Made by a program: the position numbers and the translations under genes. Of a DNA stretch of 57,619 nucleotides, positions 1 through 12,652 are shown piece by piece; position 1 is the stretch's first letter; the number at the start of each line of letters is the position of its first letter. This DNA is from a bacterium (lineage in GTDB: Bacteria > Zixibacteria > MSB-5A5 > WJJR01), in NCBI GenBank assembly GCA_035559435.1, contig DATMBC010000031.1, forward strand, positions 1 through 57,619, read 5' to 3'. Under the pieces are notes generated by a model. The model did not search any database, was not told the origin of the DNA, and was given only the letters and a program-made list of their open reading frames with translations.

Positions 1-1
1 G

Positions 2-613
2 GTGGACGCCACTGTGCAGGATGTGCGCCGAAAGATCGTCGAGTCCGGCCATTCCCGCCTGCCGGTGTACGATGGGACGCTCGACACCATCGTCGGCATC
101 CTCTACGTGAAAGACCTTTTCTGCGCCGAGGCCGAAGGCGACATCCAACTGTCGGCGCTGGCGCGCCGCGCGTTTGTCGTGCCCGAGACCAAGCGCGTCG
201 ATGCGCTCCTGGAAGAATTCAAGCGGCTCAAGACGCATATTGCCATCGTGGTCGACGAGTTCGGCGGCACCGCGGGGCTGGTCACGCTGGAAGACATCCT
301 CGAGGAGATCGTGGGCGAGATCGAGGATGAACACGATGGCCAAAGGCGGCCCATCGAGCGCGAAAGCGACGATGTCATCCTCGCCGACGGCGTGGTCTCG
401 TTGTTCGACATCGCCGAGGAGCTGGGCATCGAGGCCCCCGATGAGGAATTCGAGACCATCGGCGGCCTCATTTACGACCGTGTCGGCGGCGTCCCGCGGG
501 TCGGGCAGTCGATCGAAGAGCACGGCTGGAAGATCACGATCGAGAAGATGGACGGCCAGCGCATCCGTCGGGTTCGTATCGCCCGTTTGCCGCAGTCCCC
601 TTCCATGTCCTGA
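2..613 (+). CDS. CBS-pair / CorC-HlyC domain protein (5' end outside window)
   Basis: This is the C-terminal 203 residues of a CorC/HlyC-type protein; the reading frame is open to the window edge, so the membrane (CNNM/DUF21) part, if any, lies upstream. Residues ~1-110 form the second part of a CBS pair, with the family signature VDEFGGTAG at ~84-92 followed by LVTLEDILEEIVGEI. Residues ~122-195 are the CorC_HlyC transporter-associated domain (DRVGGVPRVG). In the family these cytoplasmic domains sense nucleotides or Mg and regulate divalent-ion (Mg/Co) export. The family assignment is firm; the transported ion is inferred. Confidence 0.88.
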   Translation: MDATVQDVRRKIVESGHSRLPVYDGTLDTIVGILYVKDLFCAEAEGDIQLSALARRAFVVPETKRVDALLEEFKRLKTHIAIVVDEFGGTAGLVTLEDILEEIVGEIEDEHDGQRRPIERESDDVILADGVVSLFDIAEELGIEAPDEEFETIGGLIYDRVGGVPRVGQSIEEHGWKITIEKMDGQRIRRVRIARLPQSPSMS

Positions 614-712
614 TTGGCCCACCCGCGCGCGGAACGCGCTGGCGCGACGGGGCGCGACGCGCTAACTTGATCCGCGGAGAACCGCGCCACGGCTCCGACG
701 GAGACCAAGCAC

Positions 713-925
713 ATGCCCATCTATGTCTATCAATGCCAGTCCTGCCATCACACGTTTGAAGAACTGGTTTTCTCGGACAATCAAGCGGCCTCGCTGTCCT
801 GTCCGCAGTGCCAGGCGACGGTCCTGATTCGCAAGCAGGCGGCCTTCGCCACAACCTCGGGCGGCCACGATGCGGCGCCCGCCTGCGGCAGCGGCGGCTG
901 TTGCGGCTGCAGCTTCGACAACTGA
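713..925 (+). CDS. FmdB-family zinc-ribbon protein
   Basis: A 70-residue protein beginning MPIYVYQC, the hallmark of the FmdB/CxxC_CXXC_SSSS regulatory zinc ribbon. Cys8-x2-Cys11 and Cys30-x2-Cys33 would bind one zinc. The tail is Gly/Cys-rich (GSGGCCGCS), as is common in this family. FmdB was named as a putative regulator of amidase/formamidase genes, but the role of most members is unknown. It lies 10 nt before the start of the SprT-like gene, so the two are probably co-transcribed. Confidence 0.85.
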   Translation: MPIYVYQCQSCHHTFEELVFSDNQAASLSCPQCQATVLIRKQAAFATTSGGHDAAPACGSGGCCGCSFDN

Positions 926-935
926 TCCCCGACGC

Positions 936-1553
936 ATGAGCCAACTGGATCTGCTGACCGGGAGCATGGCGGCTCTGCCGGATGAGGCGGAGCTGCAACG
1001 CCGCTTTGACTGGTTCAACGAGACGCTGTTCAAGTCGCGCCTGCCGGCGGCGTCCATCCGCTGGTCGACACGGATGCGGATTGCCGGCACCTGCCAGCGG
1101 CACCGGCTGTTGATCACGCTGTCGCGCCCCTATCACGAGCGCTTCCCGCAGGATGTCGACGACACCCTCAAGCACGAGATGATTCACCTGCGCTATGCGG
1201 GACACGGCCCGGCGTTCCGTCGCGAAGCTCAGCGGGTGGGCGCAAGCGTGCACTGTCGCGAATACGATGGCATCCATCCGAAGGCGCGGTTGGTGTACGC
1301 CTGCCCGAGTTGTTGGCGCGAGTACCGTCGGATGAAGCCGGCGGAACTCTACTGTGGACGGTGTTCGCGCGGGCGGCTTTTGCCGCAATTCCGGCTGATA
1401 CTCAAGCGGGAAATCGAACCCGAGCGCGCGCATCGGGCTCGTCCCATGTCAGGCACGCAACGCCGCCATCCGCGTACGGAGCCGGTTTCCCGCCGTCGCC
1501 AGGCGACCGCGGCCGCCGCGCCGGGACTGTTCGGATCGATCGATCAACAGTGA
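936..1553 (+). CDS. SprT-like zinc metalloprotease
   Basis: A 205-residue SprT-like (SprT/Spartan-type) protein. The metal site is HEMIH at residues 80-84 with a third His at 90 (YAGHGPAF), followed by a zinc ribbon CPSC (123-126) and C140-x2-C143. I chose the ATG at 936, shortly after the FmdB-like gene, because the open frame upstream of it overlaps that gene and reads as Ala/Pro-rich noise. In eukaryotes Spartan digests DNA-protein crosslinks; bacterial SprT roles are unresolved. The last ~45 residues are basic and look disordered. Confidence 0.85.
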   Translation: MSQLDLLTGSMAALPDEAELQRRFDWFNETLFKSRLPAASIRWSTRMRIAGTCQRHRLLITLSRPYHERFPQDVDDTLKHEMIHLRYAGHGPAFRREAQRVGASVHCREYDGIHPKARLVYACPSCWREYRRMKPAELYCGRCSRGRLLPQFRLILKREIEPERAHRARPMSGTQRRHPRTEPVSRRRQATAAAAPGLFGSIDQQ

Positions 1554-1599
1554 ACGGCTTGACTCGGCTGTGAATTTCCCCTAAAATTGCCTCCCCAAG

Positions 1600-1676
1600 G
1601 GCGGTGTAGCTCAGCTGGTTAGAGCAGCGGAATCATAATCCGCGTGTCCGGGGTTCGAGTCCCTGCACCGCTACCA
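1600..1676 (+). tRNA. tRNA-Met (CAU), elongator type
   Basis: A 77-nt cloverleaf with encoded CCA: acceptor arms GGCGGTG/CACCGCT (one G-T pair), D-arm GCTC, anticodon stem GCGGA/TCCGC with loop ATCATAA (anticodon CAT), and T-loop TTCGAGT. The body resembles elongator tRNA-Met rather than initiator tRNA, which would lack the 1-72 pair. A CAT anticodon can also mean tRNA-Ile2 (lysidine), so that stays a minor alternative. Confidence 0.93.
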
Positions 1677-1731
1677 ATCCCGCGCGGGACGGTACGCCCG
1701 CACCTTTACGCTCACGGATGTCGAGGGACGA

Positions 1732-2769
1732 TTGGCAACGTCCTCCACAGGTCCGACTCGCAGCCAGTATGTCGGTTGCCTGATCGGTGAATGCCTGGGC
1801 GATGCGCTCGGCCGCCCGGTCGAGGGCTATGACGCAGATGCCTGCCAGCAGTACATCCGTGAGGCGTTGCGGCGGTGGGTTGACGGCGAGTTGCCCGATC
1901 TCATCGATTGGTCGGGGCAGTACACCGACGATTCGCAACTGGCGCGAGAACTGCGGGAGAGTCTGGTCACACAGCGCGGCTGGAACCCGGTCGATTATGC
2001 CGATCGGATCGCGCGGATGTTCCGCGAAGACCGAGTGGTCGGCCGGGGAATTGCCTGCGACAATGCCGCGCGGCGTTTAAATCGAGGCATTGCATGGGAC
2101 CAGGCGGGTGATCCGGCTCCGTCGGCGGGAAATGGCACCATCATGCGCGCCGCACCAATCGGTCTGTACTACCTCCGGAACAGACGGGAACTGACCACAG
2201 TCGCGAAAGAGCAGGGCTGGATTACGCATCATGACCCGCGTTGCGCGGCCGGATCGGTCGGCATGGCCCTCGCGGTGGCGCTCATCCTGGATGACGGCGC
2301 CGTGGATCGACCGATTGACTTCCTCGGTCGTCTGGCGGCGGCGATGGAACCATATCATGCGGAGTTTGCCCGGCTGATCGAAGAACTTTGGATGTGGTTG
2401 GACCGTCCTGAGGCGCAGGCGCGAGCGCACATCTGCGGCGCCGGCAAGGCCCAGGGGTTCGAAGACGGATGGCCGGGAATCTCGCCTTTTGTGATCCCCA
2501 GTCTGCTCTGGAGTCTGTATGCTTTTCTGCGCCACCCTGACAGTTACGTCGATGCGATCAGCGCTGCGATTGCGGTCGGCGGCGATGTGGACACGACGGC
2601 GGCGATGACCGGCGCATTGAGTGGCACCCATCTGGGGATCGAGGGAGTACCGCGGGCTTTGGCGATGCGCGTCAACGACTTCGGACAATGGGGGTACCGG
2701 GAACTGGAGACACTGGCCGAGGCCGCATTCGTTCATGCGATGGCGGATTCACCCGGTCGCAATGGCTGA
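1732..2769 (+). CDS. ADP-ribosylglycohydrolase family protein
   Basis: A 345-residue DraG/ARH-type hydrolase. Visible family motifs in order: GECLGDALGRPVEG near residue 19, YTDDS at 64-68 (first metal-binding Asp pair), GNGTIMRAAPIGL mid-protein, THHDP, and GGDVDT at 283-288 (second metal site) followed by TAAMTGALSGTHLG. The dinuclear Mg site removes ADP-ribose from modified proteins or small molecules. The start is taken as TTG at 1732, preceded by GAGGG; no in-frame ATG lies before the first conserved motif. It follows tRNA-Met directly, with no operon partner. The substrate cannot be read from sequence. Confidence 0.88.
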   Translation: MATSSTGPTRSQYVGCLIGECLGDALGRPVEGYDADACQQYIREALRRWVDGELPDLIDWSGQYTDDSQLARELRESLVTQRGWNPVDYADRIARMFREDRVVGRGIACDNAARRLNRGIAWDQAGDPAPSAGNGTIMRAAPIGLYYLRNRRELTTVAKEQGWITHHDPRCAAGSVGMALAVALILDDGAVDRPIDFLGRLAAAMEPYHAEFARLIEELWMWLDRPEAQARAHICGAGKAQGFEDGWPGISPFVIPSLLWSLYAFLRHPDSYVDAISAAIAVGGDVDTTAAMTGALSGTHLGIEGVPRALAMRVNDFGQWGYRELETLAEAAFVHAMADSPGRNG

Positions 2770-2796
2770 CTAATTTCCACTCACCCGAAAGATATT

Positions 2797-2825
2797 TCGG
2801 CACGATTCCGGCGATTAGATATTAT
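2797..2825 (+). promoter_or_regulatory. Putative sigma-70 type promoter
   Basis: TCGGCA (2797-2802), a 17-nt spacer, then TATTAT (2820-2825), about 45 nt upstream of the secreted protein at 2870. The spacing is ideal and the -10 is AT-rich within GC-rich DNA, but the -35 matches only four of six consensus bases. Confidence 0.35.
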
Positions 2826-2869
2826 CATAGATTTGCTGTCGCAGTCCAACTATTGACCACGGGGGTCTG

Positions 2870-3724
2870 ATGCGCGAGTCGCGTATGCTTGTCCTTGTGG
2901 GGGGGCTTTTGGTCGTCGTGCTGTCGGTCGCCGCGACGGGTGCGCAGGCGGCCCAGTCGCCGTATTTCCCGATGACGCTGGGAAGCCAGTGGGTTTACGA
3001 GAAATACGGAAACATCCTGGACACAGTCCTCGGTCAGGAGACTGCCCGTATTGACGATGTCCGGCTCGTATGCGGGCAGATGTTCTATCACCTCTCTACG
3101 CCCTGGCTGCCGTCGTTCTCCTGTTGGGTCCGGGGTGATTCCATCGGCGACATCTATCGTTGCGATTCGCCCGGCGCGGAAGAGAAGCCGTTGTTTCTGT
3201 TCTCCCGGCCGTATTCGGAACCGTGGTCGCCGGGCCAAATGGATGGCCATGACTTTGCGCAGACGGTCCCCTGCGGTTGGCAGATTACGCCTCCACAGGG
3301 GTCATACGACGATGCCATCTGCATGTTCGGAGGATGCCTTCCTCCCGCGTGCTACGACATCTATTGGAGCGGAGCATTCGCGCGCGACATCGGCCCCGTA
3401 TGGTGGGCTATGATCGGCGTTGGGGGCGCAGCAATTGAATATCGGCTTCTCGAGTACCTGCCTGGACCGGAATCGGTCTGTCGCTGCCACGGCGATCCTG
3501 TCTGCGACGGTGTGACGAACGTTCGCGATGTCGTCTCAGTTATTGACGTCGCTTTTCGCGGCACCCCGCCGATCAGGCCCCGCGGGTGTTCGTGGTACGC
3601 CAGATCATTGCACGGAGCGGGAGATGTAGACTGCTCCGGCGAGACGAATATCATCGACGTGGTCATGATGATTGATGTCGCGCTTCGCGGCGCGTCGGCG
3701 GAGTCGAAGTTCTGCCATCCGTAA
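2870..3724 (+). CDS. Secreted protein with C-terminal dockerin-like repeat pair
   Basis: A 284-residue protein with a signal peptide (hydrophobic core ~8-22, AQAAQ cleavage region near 25-29). The body is of unknown fold, beginning with a short FPMTLGSQWVYE motif seen in many secreted proteins of uncultivated FCB bacteria. Two dockerin-like calcium-loop repeats close the protein: GDPVCDGVTN at ~208 and GDVDCSGETN at ~251, each followed by a DVV...DVA(F/L)RG helix. Such repeats probably act as cell-surface or complex-forming tails, which is inference. No enzymatic motif recognised. The ATG is preceded by GGGGGT. Confidence 0.75.
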   Translation: MRESRMLVLVGGLLVVVLSVAATGAQAAQSPYFPMTLGSQWVYEKYGNILDTVLGQETARIDDVRLVCGQMFYHLSTPWLPSFSCWVRGDSIGDIYRCDSPGAEEKPLFLFSRPYSEPWSPGQMDGHDFAQTVPCGWQITPPQGSYDDAICMFGGCLPPACYDIYWSGAFARDIGPVWWAMIGVGGAAIEYRLLEYLPGPESVCRCHGDPVCDGVTNVRDVVSVIDVAFRGTPPIRPRGCSWYARSLHGAGDVDCSGETNIIDVVMMIDVALRGASAESKFCHP

Positions 3725-3782
3725 TCGGTGGGCGAAGTGGCGCAAGTCCCGGGGGGCGTTGCCCGGACAACTGGATAGGCAC

Positions 3783-3926
3783 ATGCCGGGTGGCTCCATC
3801 ACGGCTGTCAACGGACTGGTAGACCACTTTCTGAGTTCGCTCTGCATCAACTGCGCTCCTTATCCTCTCCAGCGCGCCGCCGAGGCGCTGGCGGCTATGG
3901 GAGTCCCGGCGCCGGAGATCGAGTGA
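3783..3926 (+). CDS. Possible 47-residue small protein
   Basis: An open frame from ATG 3783 whose stop TGA overlaps the GTG start of the next gene (GTGA at 3923-3926), an arrangement typical of translational coupling. Third positions are GC-rich, as in real genes here. There is no recognisable domain; it contains a CINCAP motif. The Shine-Dalgarno is weak (GGAT). It could be a real small protein, a coupling leader or chance. Confidence 0.25.
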   Translation: MPGGSITAVNGLVDHFLSSLCINCAPYPLQRAAEALAAMGVPAPEIE

Positions 3927-4765
3927 GAAGGATGCGGCATCGCTTCAGGTCTACGATCATCGTGGCGACAATCCTCCTGTCCCCGCTGGCGGGTGTGGCC
4001 GGGGACTGGGCTGTCCTCGCCCCCGGGTTGGAGCTGGGAGAGTTTAAGGCGCAACGGCGCACCTCGGAGGGAGACTCGCTTGTCTTGATTCTGCGCGTCG
4101 ATCCCGTCCACTGGGAGCTGATAGCGCTGACGGCCAGCGACGCAAGCCGGCAGACCGGGAACCTGACGGCCCGGCAATGGTGCGAGCGATATGGCCTTGC
4201 GGCGGCCATCAATGCCGGGATGTATCAGGAGGATTTCCGCACGCACGTCGGGTACATGCGCTGCGATGGGCATGTGAACAGCGCCGGTAAGAACAACTAC
4301 CAATCGGTGGCGGCGTTTGCGCCGCGTCGCGACGGGCTGCCGCCATTTCGCATCGTTGACCTGGACCAGGTCGAATGGGACACGGTGATGGCGCAGTATG
4401 ATTGCGTGATCCAGAATCTGCGACTGATCGCCCGTCCCGGCGACAACCGCTGGTCGCCATCGGACGAGCGCTGGAGCGAGGCGGCGCTGGGTGAGGACCG
4501 TCAGGGACGCATCCTCTTCATCTTTTGCCGCTCGCCGTACCCGATGCACGAGTTCAACAACATCCTCCTGGAGTTGCCGATCGATCTGGTCTGCGCGCAA
4601 CATCTCGAAGGCGGACCGGAGGCGCAGTTCTATCTGCGCTACGGTTCGATCACACGCGATGTCGCGGGCAGTTATGAGACTGGGTTCAATGAGAACGACC
4701 ACAACCGCGAGGCCAGGCCGTTGCCGAATGTCCTGGGGATTGTCCCGCGTGACACACTCCGCTGA
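3923..4765 (+). CDS. Secreted phosphodiester-glycosidase-like (NAGPA/DUF2233) protein
   Basis: A 280-residue exported protein with an N-terminal signal peptide (hydrophobic ~11-25, ending GVAG). The order of conserved blocks fits the DUF2233/NAGPA fold: an LRVDP strand, then AAINAGMYQEDFRTHVGYM around residues 93-111, a central DRQGRILFIF, and a late QHLEGGPEAQFY where the family usually has DGG. In NAGPA this fold hydrolyses GlcNAc-phosphodiesters; bacterial relatives may process cell-wall sugars. Start GTG 3923 overlaps the preceding small frame; ATG 3932 is an alternative. Function is inferred from fold-level resemblance. Confidence 0.65.
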   Translation: MRRMRHRFRSTIIVATILLSPLAGVAGDWAVLAPGLELGEFKAQRRTSEGDSLVLILRVDPVHWELIALTASDASRQTGNLTARQWCERYGLAAAINAGMYQEDFRTHVGYMRCDGHVNSAGKNNYQSVAAFAPRRDGLPPFRIVDLDQVEWDTVMAQYDCVIQNLRLIARPGDNRWSPSDERWSEAALGEDRQGRILFIFCRSPYPMHEFNNILLELPIDLVCAQHLEGGPEAQFYLRYGSITRDVAGSYETGFNENDHNREARPLPNVLGIVPRDTLR

Positions 4766-5495
4766 CCGATTGGCGAGCGCATGGATGTGCGCGGCTCTGC
4801 TCGTCCTGCTGGCCGGGATCGTTTCCGTGACAGCCAGCGCCCAGACCGCGACGCCGGGGCCAGTCGCATTCGAATACGCGCTGACGAAGCATGCCGTCCG
4901 GACAGAGACCGAGCGTCTGCGCGACGAGTTCCGGCTTGCGCGCAACGGCTCGGCCCGCGACAGTCTGATCGATGTCGCAAGCCATCGGCTGAGGATGTGG
5001 CTGTGCGATTCAATTTTCCCGCTTTGGTATGGCACGGCGTGGGATTACAACGGCACGACCCAGACCCCGGGTGTCGGGACCATTGCCTGTGGGTACTTTG
5101 TCACCACTTGCCTGCGTGATGTCGGCTTCAATCTCCCGCGGGTGCGTCTGTCGCAGGAGCCATCGGAACGGATCATCGCCAGCTTCGTCTCCCGACCGCT
5201 TCGGCGGCGCTGGTCGAATGCGCCGCTCGAACGATTCGTCGCGGAGGTGGCGGCCATGGGCGACGGACTCTACATGGTGGGGCTTGATTGCCACGTCGGT
5301 TTCCTGATCGTCGAGGATGGGTCGGTGGACTTCTGCCATGTGTCCTACGCGCCGCCGTCGATGGTCATCCGCGAGTCGGCGCTGACATCCTCGGTGTTGG
5401 CGATTTCGCGATACCGCGTGGTCGGGCGGCTGCTCCCGAACGAGGCGCTGGTGCGGCGCTGGCTGCGCGACGAGCGGTTCGAAGTCGAGGACTAA
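4749..5495 (+). CDS. Secreted protein, possible NlpC/P60-like cysteine hydrolase
   Basis: A 248-residue protein starting at GTG 4749, inside the end of the preceding gene (17-nt overlap), with a signal peptide (ALLVLLAGIV, then ASAQ). The conserved core has TIACGYFVTTCLRDVGF, whose Cys begins a helix, and later YMVGLDCHVGFLIV with a His on a strand. That Cys...His order resembles papain-fold NlpC/P60 amidases, but I cannot confirm the full triad. Overlap and shared export suggest it works with the DUF2233-like neighbour, perhaps on the cell wall. Treat the enzymatic call as a hypothesis. Confidence 0.6.
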   Translation: MTHSADRLASAWMCAALLVLLAGIVSVTASAQTATPGPVAFEYALTKHAVRTETERLRDEFRLARNGSARDSLIDVASHRLRMWLCDSIFPLWYGTAWDYNGTTQTPGVGTIACGYFVTTCLRDVGFNLPRVRLSQEPSERIIASFVSRPLRRRWSNAPLERFVAEVAAMGDGLYMVGLDCHVGFLIVEDGSVDFCHVSYAPPSMVIRESALTSSVLAISRYRVVGRLLPNEALVRRWLRDERFEVED

Positions 5496-5501
5496 ACAAA
5501 C

Positions 5502-6542
5502 ATGGCGGAGTTGGTCACTCTGGACGGCGCGATGGGCGAGGGCGGCGGGCAGATTCTGCGCAGCGCTGTGGCATTGTCGCTGGTCACCGGGACGCCGGTC
5601 CGCATCGAGAACATACGCGCACACCGTCCCAAGCCGGGATTGGGGCATCAGCATCTGGCCGCGGTGCGGGCGGCGGCGCAAGTGAGCGGCGCGGAGGTCC
5701 GCGGCGCCGCGGTTGGTTCAACGTCGCTGTATTTTGCCCCCGGCCCGGTGCGGCCCGGATCGTATCGGTTCACGATCGCAACCGCGGGCAGTTGCACGCT
5801 GCTGTTGCAGACCGTGCTGCCGGCGCTGATGTTGGCGGATGCCCCGTCGGAGTTGATTCTGGAGGGGGGCACACACAACCCGTTTGCCCCGCCGTTCGAC
5901 TTTCTGCGCCAGACCTTCGCCCCGCTCCTGGCCCGGATGGGGCCGACAGTGCAACTGCGCCTCGATCGGTATGGGTTCTACCCTGCCGGCGGCGGCCGCA
6001 TGCAGGCAACGATCGCTCCGGTCGCCCGACTCTCTCCCCTGTCGCTTCAGGCGCGCGGCCCGATGCGACCTCCGCTGGCACGCGCGCTGGTTGTCCAACT
6101 GAATGAGGATATCGCGCACCGTGAATTGCGGGCGCTGGCGAGCCGTTTTTCCTGGAGCCGCGAGCAATTGCGCATCGACGCGTCTGCCAATGCCATCTCG
6201 CCCGGTAATGTTTTGTTCGTAGCAATCGAAAGCGAGCATTTGACCGAGGTGTTTTCCGCTATCGGGCAGCGCGGCGTTTCCGCCGAACAGGTCGCGCAAC
6301 GTCTCGCCGATGAGGTGGCTGCCTATGTTGAGTCGGACGCGCCGGTTGGCTCGCACCTGGCCGACCAGTTGCTAATCCCGCTGGCGTTGGCCGGCGGCGG
6401 AGTCTTCCGCACGGTGCGTCCGACACTCCACACCCTTACCAACATCCAGGTGATTGAGCAATTTCTGCCGGTCAGGATTCCGGTGGCCGCCGTGGAAAAG
6501 CAGATCTGGGAAGTGCGGGTTGAATCGCGCGGCGCCATCTGA
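5502..6542 (+). CDS. rtcA: RNA 3'-terminal phosphate cyclase
   Basis: A 346-residue RtcA, full length for the family (~340). It converts an RNA 3'-phosphate (or 2'-phosphate) end to a 2',3'-cyclic phosphate using ATP through a covalent enzyme-AMP intermediate. Visible signatures: GEGGGQILRSAVALS near residue 12, RPKPGLGHQHL, GTHNPFAPPFDFL, GFYPAGGG, and the C-terminal HTLTN-x-QVIEQFLPVR whose His310 matches the adenylated His309 of the E. coli enzyme. The partner ligase RtcB is not in the window. The gene starts 6 nt after the preceding stop and may be co-transcribed with the secreted genes. Confidence 0.96.
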   Translation: MAELVTLDGAMGEGGGQILRSAVALSLVTGTPVRIENIRAHRPKPGLGHQHLAAVRAAAQVSGAEVRGAAVGSTSLYFAPGPVRPGSYRFTIATAGSCTLLLQTVLPALMLADAPSELILEGGTHNPFAPPFDFLRQTFAPLLARMGPTVQLRLDRYGFYPAGGGRMQATIAPVARLSPLSLQARGPMRPPLARALVVQLNEDIAHRELRALASRFSWSREQLRIDASANAISPGNVLFVAIESEHLTEVFSAIGQRGVSAEQVAQRLADEVAAYVESDAPVGSHLADQLLIPLALAGGGVFRTVRPTLHTLTNIQVIEQFLPVRIPVAAVEKQIWEVRVESRGAI

Positions 6543-7087
6543 TTTTTTTCTACAAAACCCGCGACCCAACACTGTTTTCTTCAACAGCGATACGCGGCAC
6601 GCGTATAAGTGCCATCCGCGGCATGATGCGTGCCCGGAATAGGAGTCCGCATGTTGCACCGTTCCGAACCTGTCAACCATGCCGAAGGAGGCAGCAGAAT
6701 GAGCAGTCGCAGGACACCGGTGCGATCGCTAGGTAGGCGAGTTGCAATAGGGCAGACTGACTGGAGAGTCGAGGGATAGGGAACAAGCGAGCGAGCACGC
6801 TCCGAATCATTGGTGTCACCCCTCCCCCTTCTTCCATCGTAGTCTGCCACCATCACAACTGAAGAGCAATGGCCGGGTGGATGCGTTCGTGTCTGCCGCG
6901 ATGCCGTGGTGCGCCTGTCCATTAGTACACGCCGCGCAGAGCGAACGCCCTCCGGCATGAGGATACAGCAGATCAGCGCGCATGATGCGCGGCTTGGCCA
7001 CGCTTACTGTGGAACGGCGGTGGAGAGCTTTGCCCGGATCGCGTGTGCAGGATTAAGAGTGCCTTACCAGGGAGAGGGAGGAAGACA
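6543..7087. other. Gene-poor intergenic stretch
   Basis: About 545 nt with no convincing gene. The best small frame is 6651-6779 (+, 42 codons, ATG with AGGAGT upstream), rich in Arg/Ser and without similarity I can recognise. A motif GAAGGAGGCAGCAG near 6680 recalls the SRP RNA loop but lacks its partner strand. A strong Shine-Dalgarno at the right end belongs to the frameshifted gene that follows. Confidence 0.5.
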
Positions 7088-7536
7088 ATGGACCGGCTCG
7101 CGCACTTGAAGAAGCACTTTGCCCGTATCGGAGCGTCCGTTCGTATGAACGTGTACCCGGATGTACACGGCTGGCGGAGCCGAGCTTGGTTGCAAACGAG
7201 GCGATGGCATGAAGAATGAGCAGATTCGCCGCGGTCTCGGCTCGCCGCATCATGTGGAAGAACTGTACCGTTGCGGCGGGACCACGGTCTATGTGTGTCG
7301 GCAGTCCCCAGGCAATCTCCGCAGAGACCTATCGTGATCTGCTGCTGCAGGATCCCTCGCGCAAACGCTGGGACTGGAAGGTGATGAAGCGCGACATGAC
7401 CACCTACGCGCGGGGCACCCTGACCTACCGGGATCATCGGACGATCCGTCTGCCGTACGGGCATCGGATCCTGATGAACGCCGAGTACACCTCGCGCTTG
7501 GTCAGCGGCGAGAGCCCGATGATGTTCCTGGATTAG
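7088..7536 (+). pseudogene. Frameshifted gene of unknown function (three frames)
   Basis: Coding-like sequence runs through three frames. It opens at ATG 7088 behind a strong GGGAGGAAG Shine-Dalgarno (MDRLAHLKKHFARIGASV), continues from ~7209 in the next frame (MKNEQIRRGLGSPHHVEELY... TTVYVC), then from ~7310 in the third (ETYRDLLLQDPSRKRWDWK... to VSGESPMMFLD, stop at 7536). Removing one C from the CCCC run at 7306-7309 joins the second and third parts into smooth protein (RQSQAISAETYRD). Codon choice is GC3-rich in each part. Either a decaying gene or homopolymer assembly errors. No domain recognised. Confidence 0.55.
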
Positions 7537-7807
7537 AGAGCGACCGTACGATTCGCGGCCGCCCACGTGTCGCTCCGCCGAAAGAGGAGGCGAAGGGAAT
7601 TTATGTAATAGCATCCAGCGCGGCGGCTTGTAGACCATTTGGCACAATACTCCCCAAATGCGGGAGCCGATCCGTCCGCTTTTCTACGCCGGAGTGTAGC
7701 ATCTGCGGCGCACTTGCCGCCCCCGTTGCCTTTGAGACAAATCGGACTTAGATTGTTGACAGCCGTCCAACCGAACCGCCAGATCGACCATGGCCTGAAA
7801 GACGCTG

Positions 7808-11968
<4,161 letters not shown>

Positions 11969-12134
11969 GGCGGGATGGGCGGTGGATCGGCACGGGGCCA
12001 GCGACCCCCCTGCGTGGCCGTTCGCCCTAAACGGCGCGCCGATGCGGATAGAACTTGATCGCTGTCGCCGGACCGGGCTTATTACGTCGCCAACGCTTCG
12101 GAACACGGACGCCGGACCATGAATTGCCCATGCC

Positions 12135-12524
12135 ATGAGTGAACACCTCCCCATTCCCGACGCCGAGTTTACGCTCACACAGATTGTCTTTCCGTCGCAG
12201 GTCAATCACTACGGCACCCTGCATGGCGGTTACGCCCTGCAGTGGATGGACCAGGCGGCCTGGATATGCGCCACCCGGTACGCCCGCAAGGTCATGGTGA
12301 CAATCGCCTCCGATCGGGTGGAGTTCAAGAAACCGGTCTACGAAGGCGCCATCGTGATGCTCAAGGCGCACATCACGCGTATCGGCCGCACCTCGGTGAC
12401 CGTCGCCGTCGAGATGCACGCCGAGCTGCCGCTGTCCGGCGAGCGTTTCCTGGCCACGCAGGGGCAGTTTGTCATGGTGGCCTTGGACGCCGACGGCCGG
12501 CCCACCGCGGTCCAACCGGAATAG
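12135..12524 (+). CDS. Acyl-CoA thioesterase (hotdog fold)
   Basis: A 129-residue single-hotdog thioesterase of the YciA/BACH type, which hydrolyses acyl-CoA to free acid and CoA in the cytoplasm. Signature residues: FPSQVNHYGTLHGGYALQWMDQAAW (family N-x-x-G-T-L-x-G-G with the following Asp), then ASDRVEFKKPVYEGAIV and the TRIGRTSVTVAVEM strand. Length is normal. It stands alone between the large AAA+ gene and a convergent minus-strand gene, with no visible operon partner. Confidence 0.88.
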   Translation: MSEHLPIPDAEFTLTQIVFPSQVNHYGTLHGGYALQWMDQAAWICATRYARKVMVTIASDRVEFKKPVYEGAIVMLKAHITRIGRTSVTVAVEMHAELPLSGERFLATQGQFVMVALDADGRPTAVQPE

Positions 12525-12580
12525 ATTCTCCCGCCGGCCGCACTGAAGGCCCCACATATAGTTCGGTTCTCCAAACTGTC

Positions 12581-12643
12581 ATCCCGATACGCCGCAGCGC
12601 GGGGGATCCGCGATTCCGCAGGTGGATCGCGGCGGGATCCTTT
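12581..12643. repeat. Possible REP-like intergenic palindromic element
   Basis: An intergenic stretch beginning GTCATCCCGATACGCCGCAG and running through two GATCCGCG/GGATCGCGG half-sites, the look of dispersed GTCATCCC...GGGATCC elements found between genes in many bacteria. Only this one copy of the type is in the window, so the repeat call rests on resemblance. Confidence 0.3.
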
Positions 12644-12652
12644 CCGCAGCCC

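Noticed and set aside
6660-6730. SRP RNA (4.5S) candidate: GAAGGAGGCAGCAG motif after CCTGTCA
   Set aside because: The 3' side resembles the SRP loop, but the obligatory 5' CAGG strand is absent and the flanks do not close a helix.
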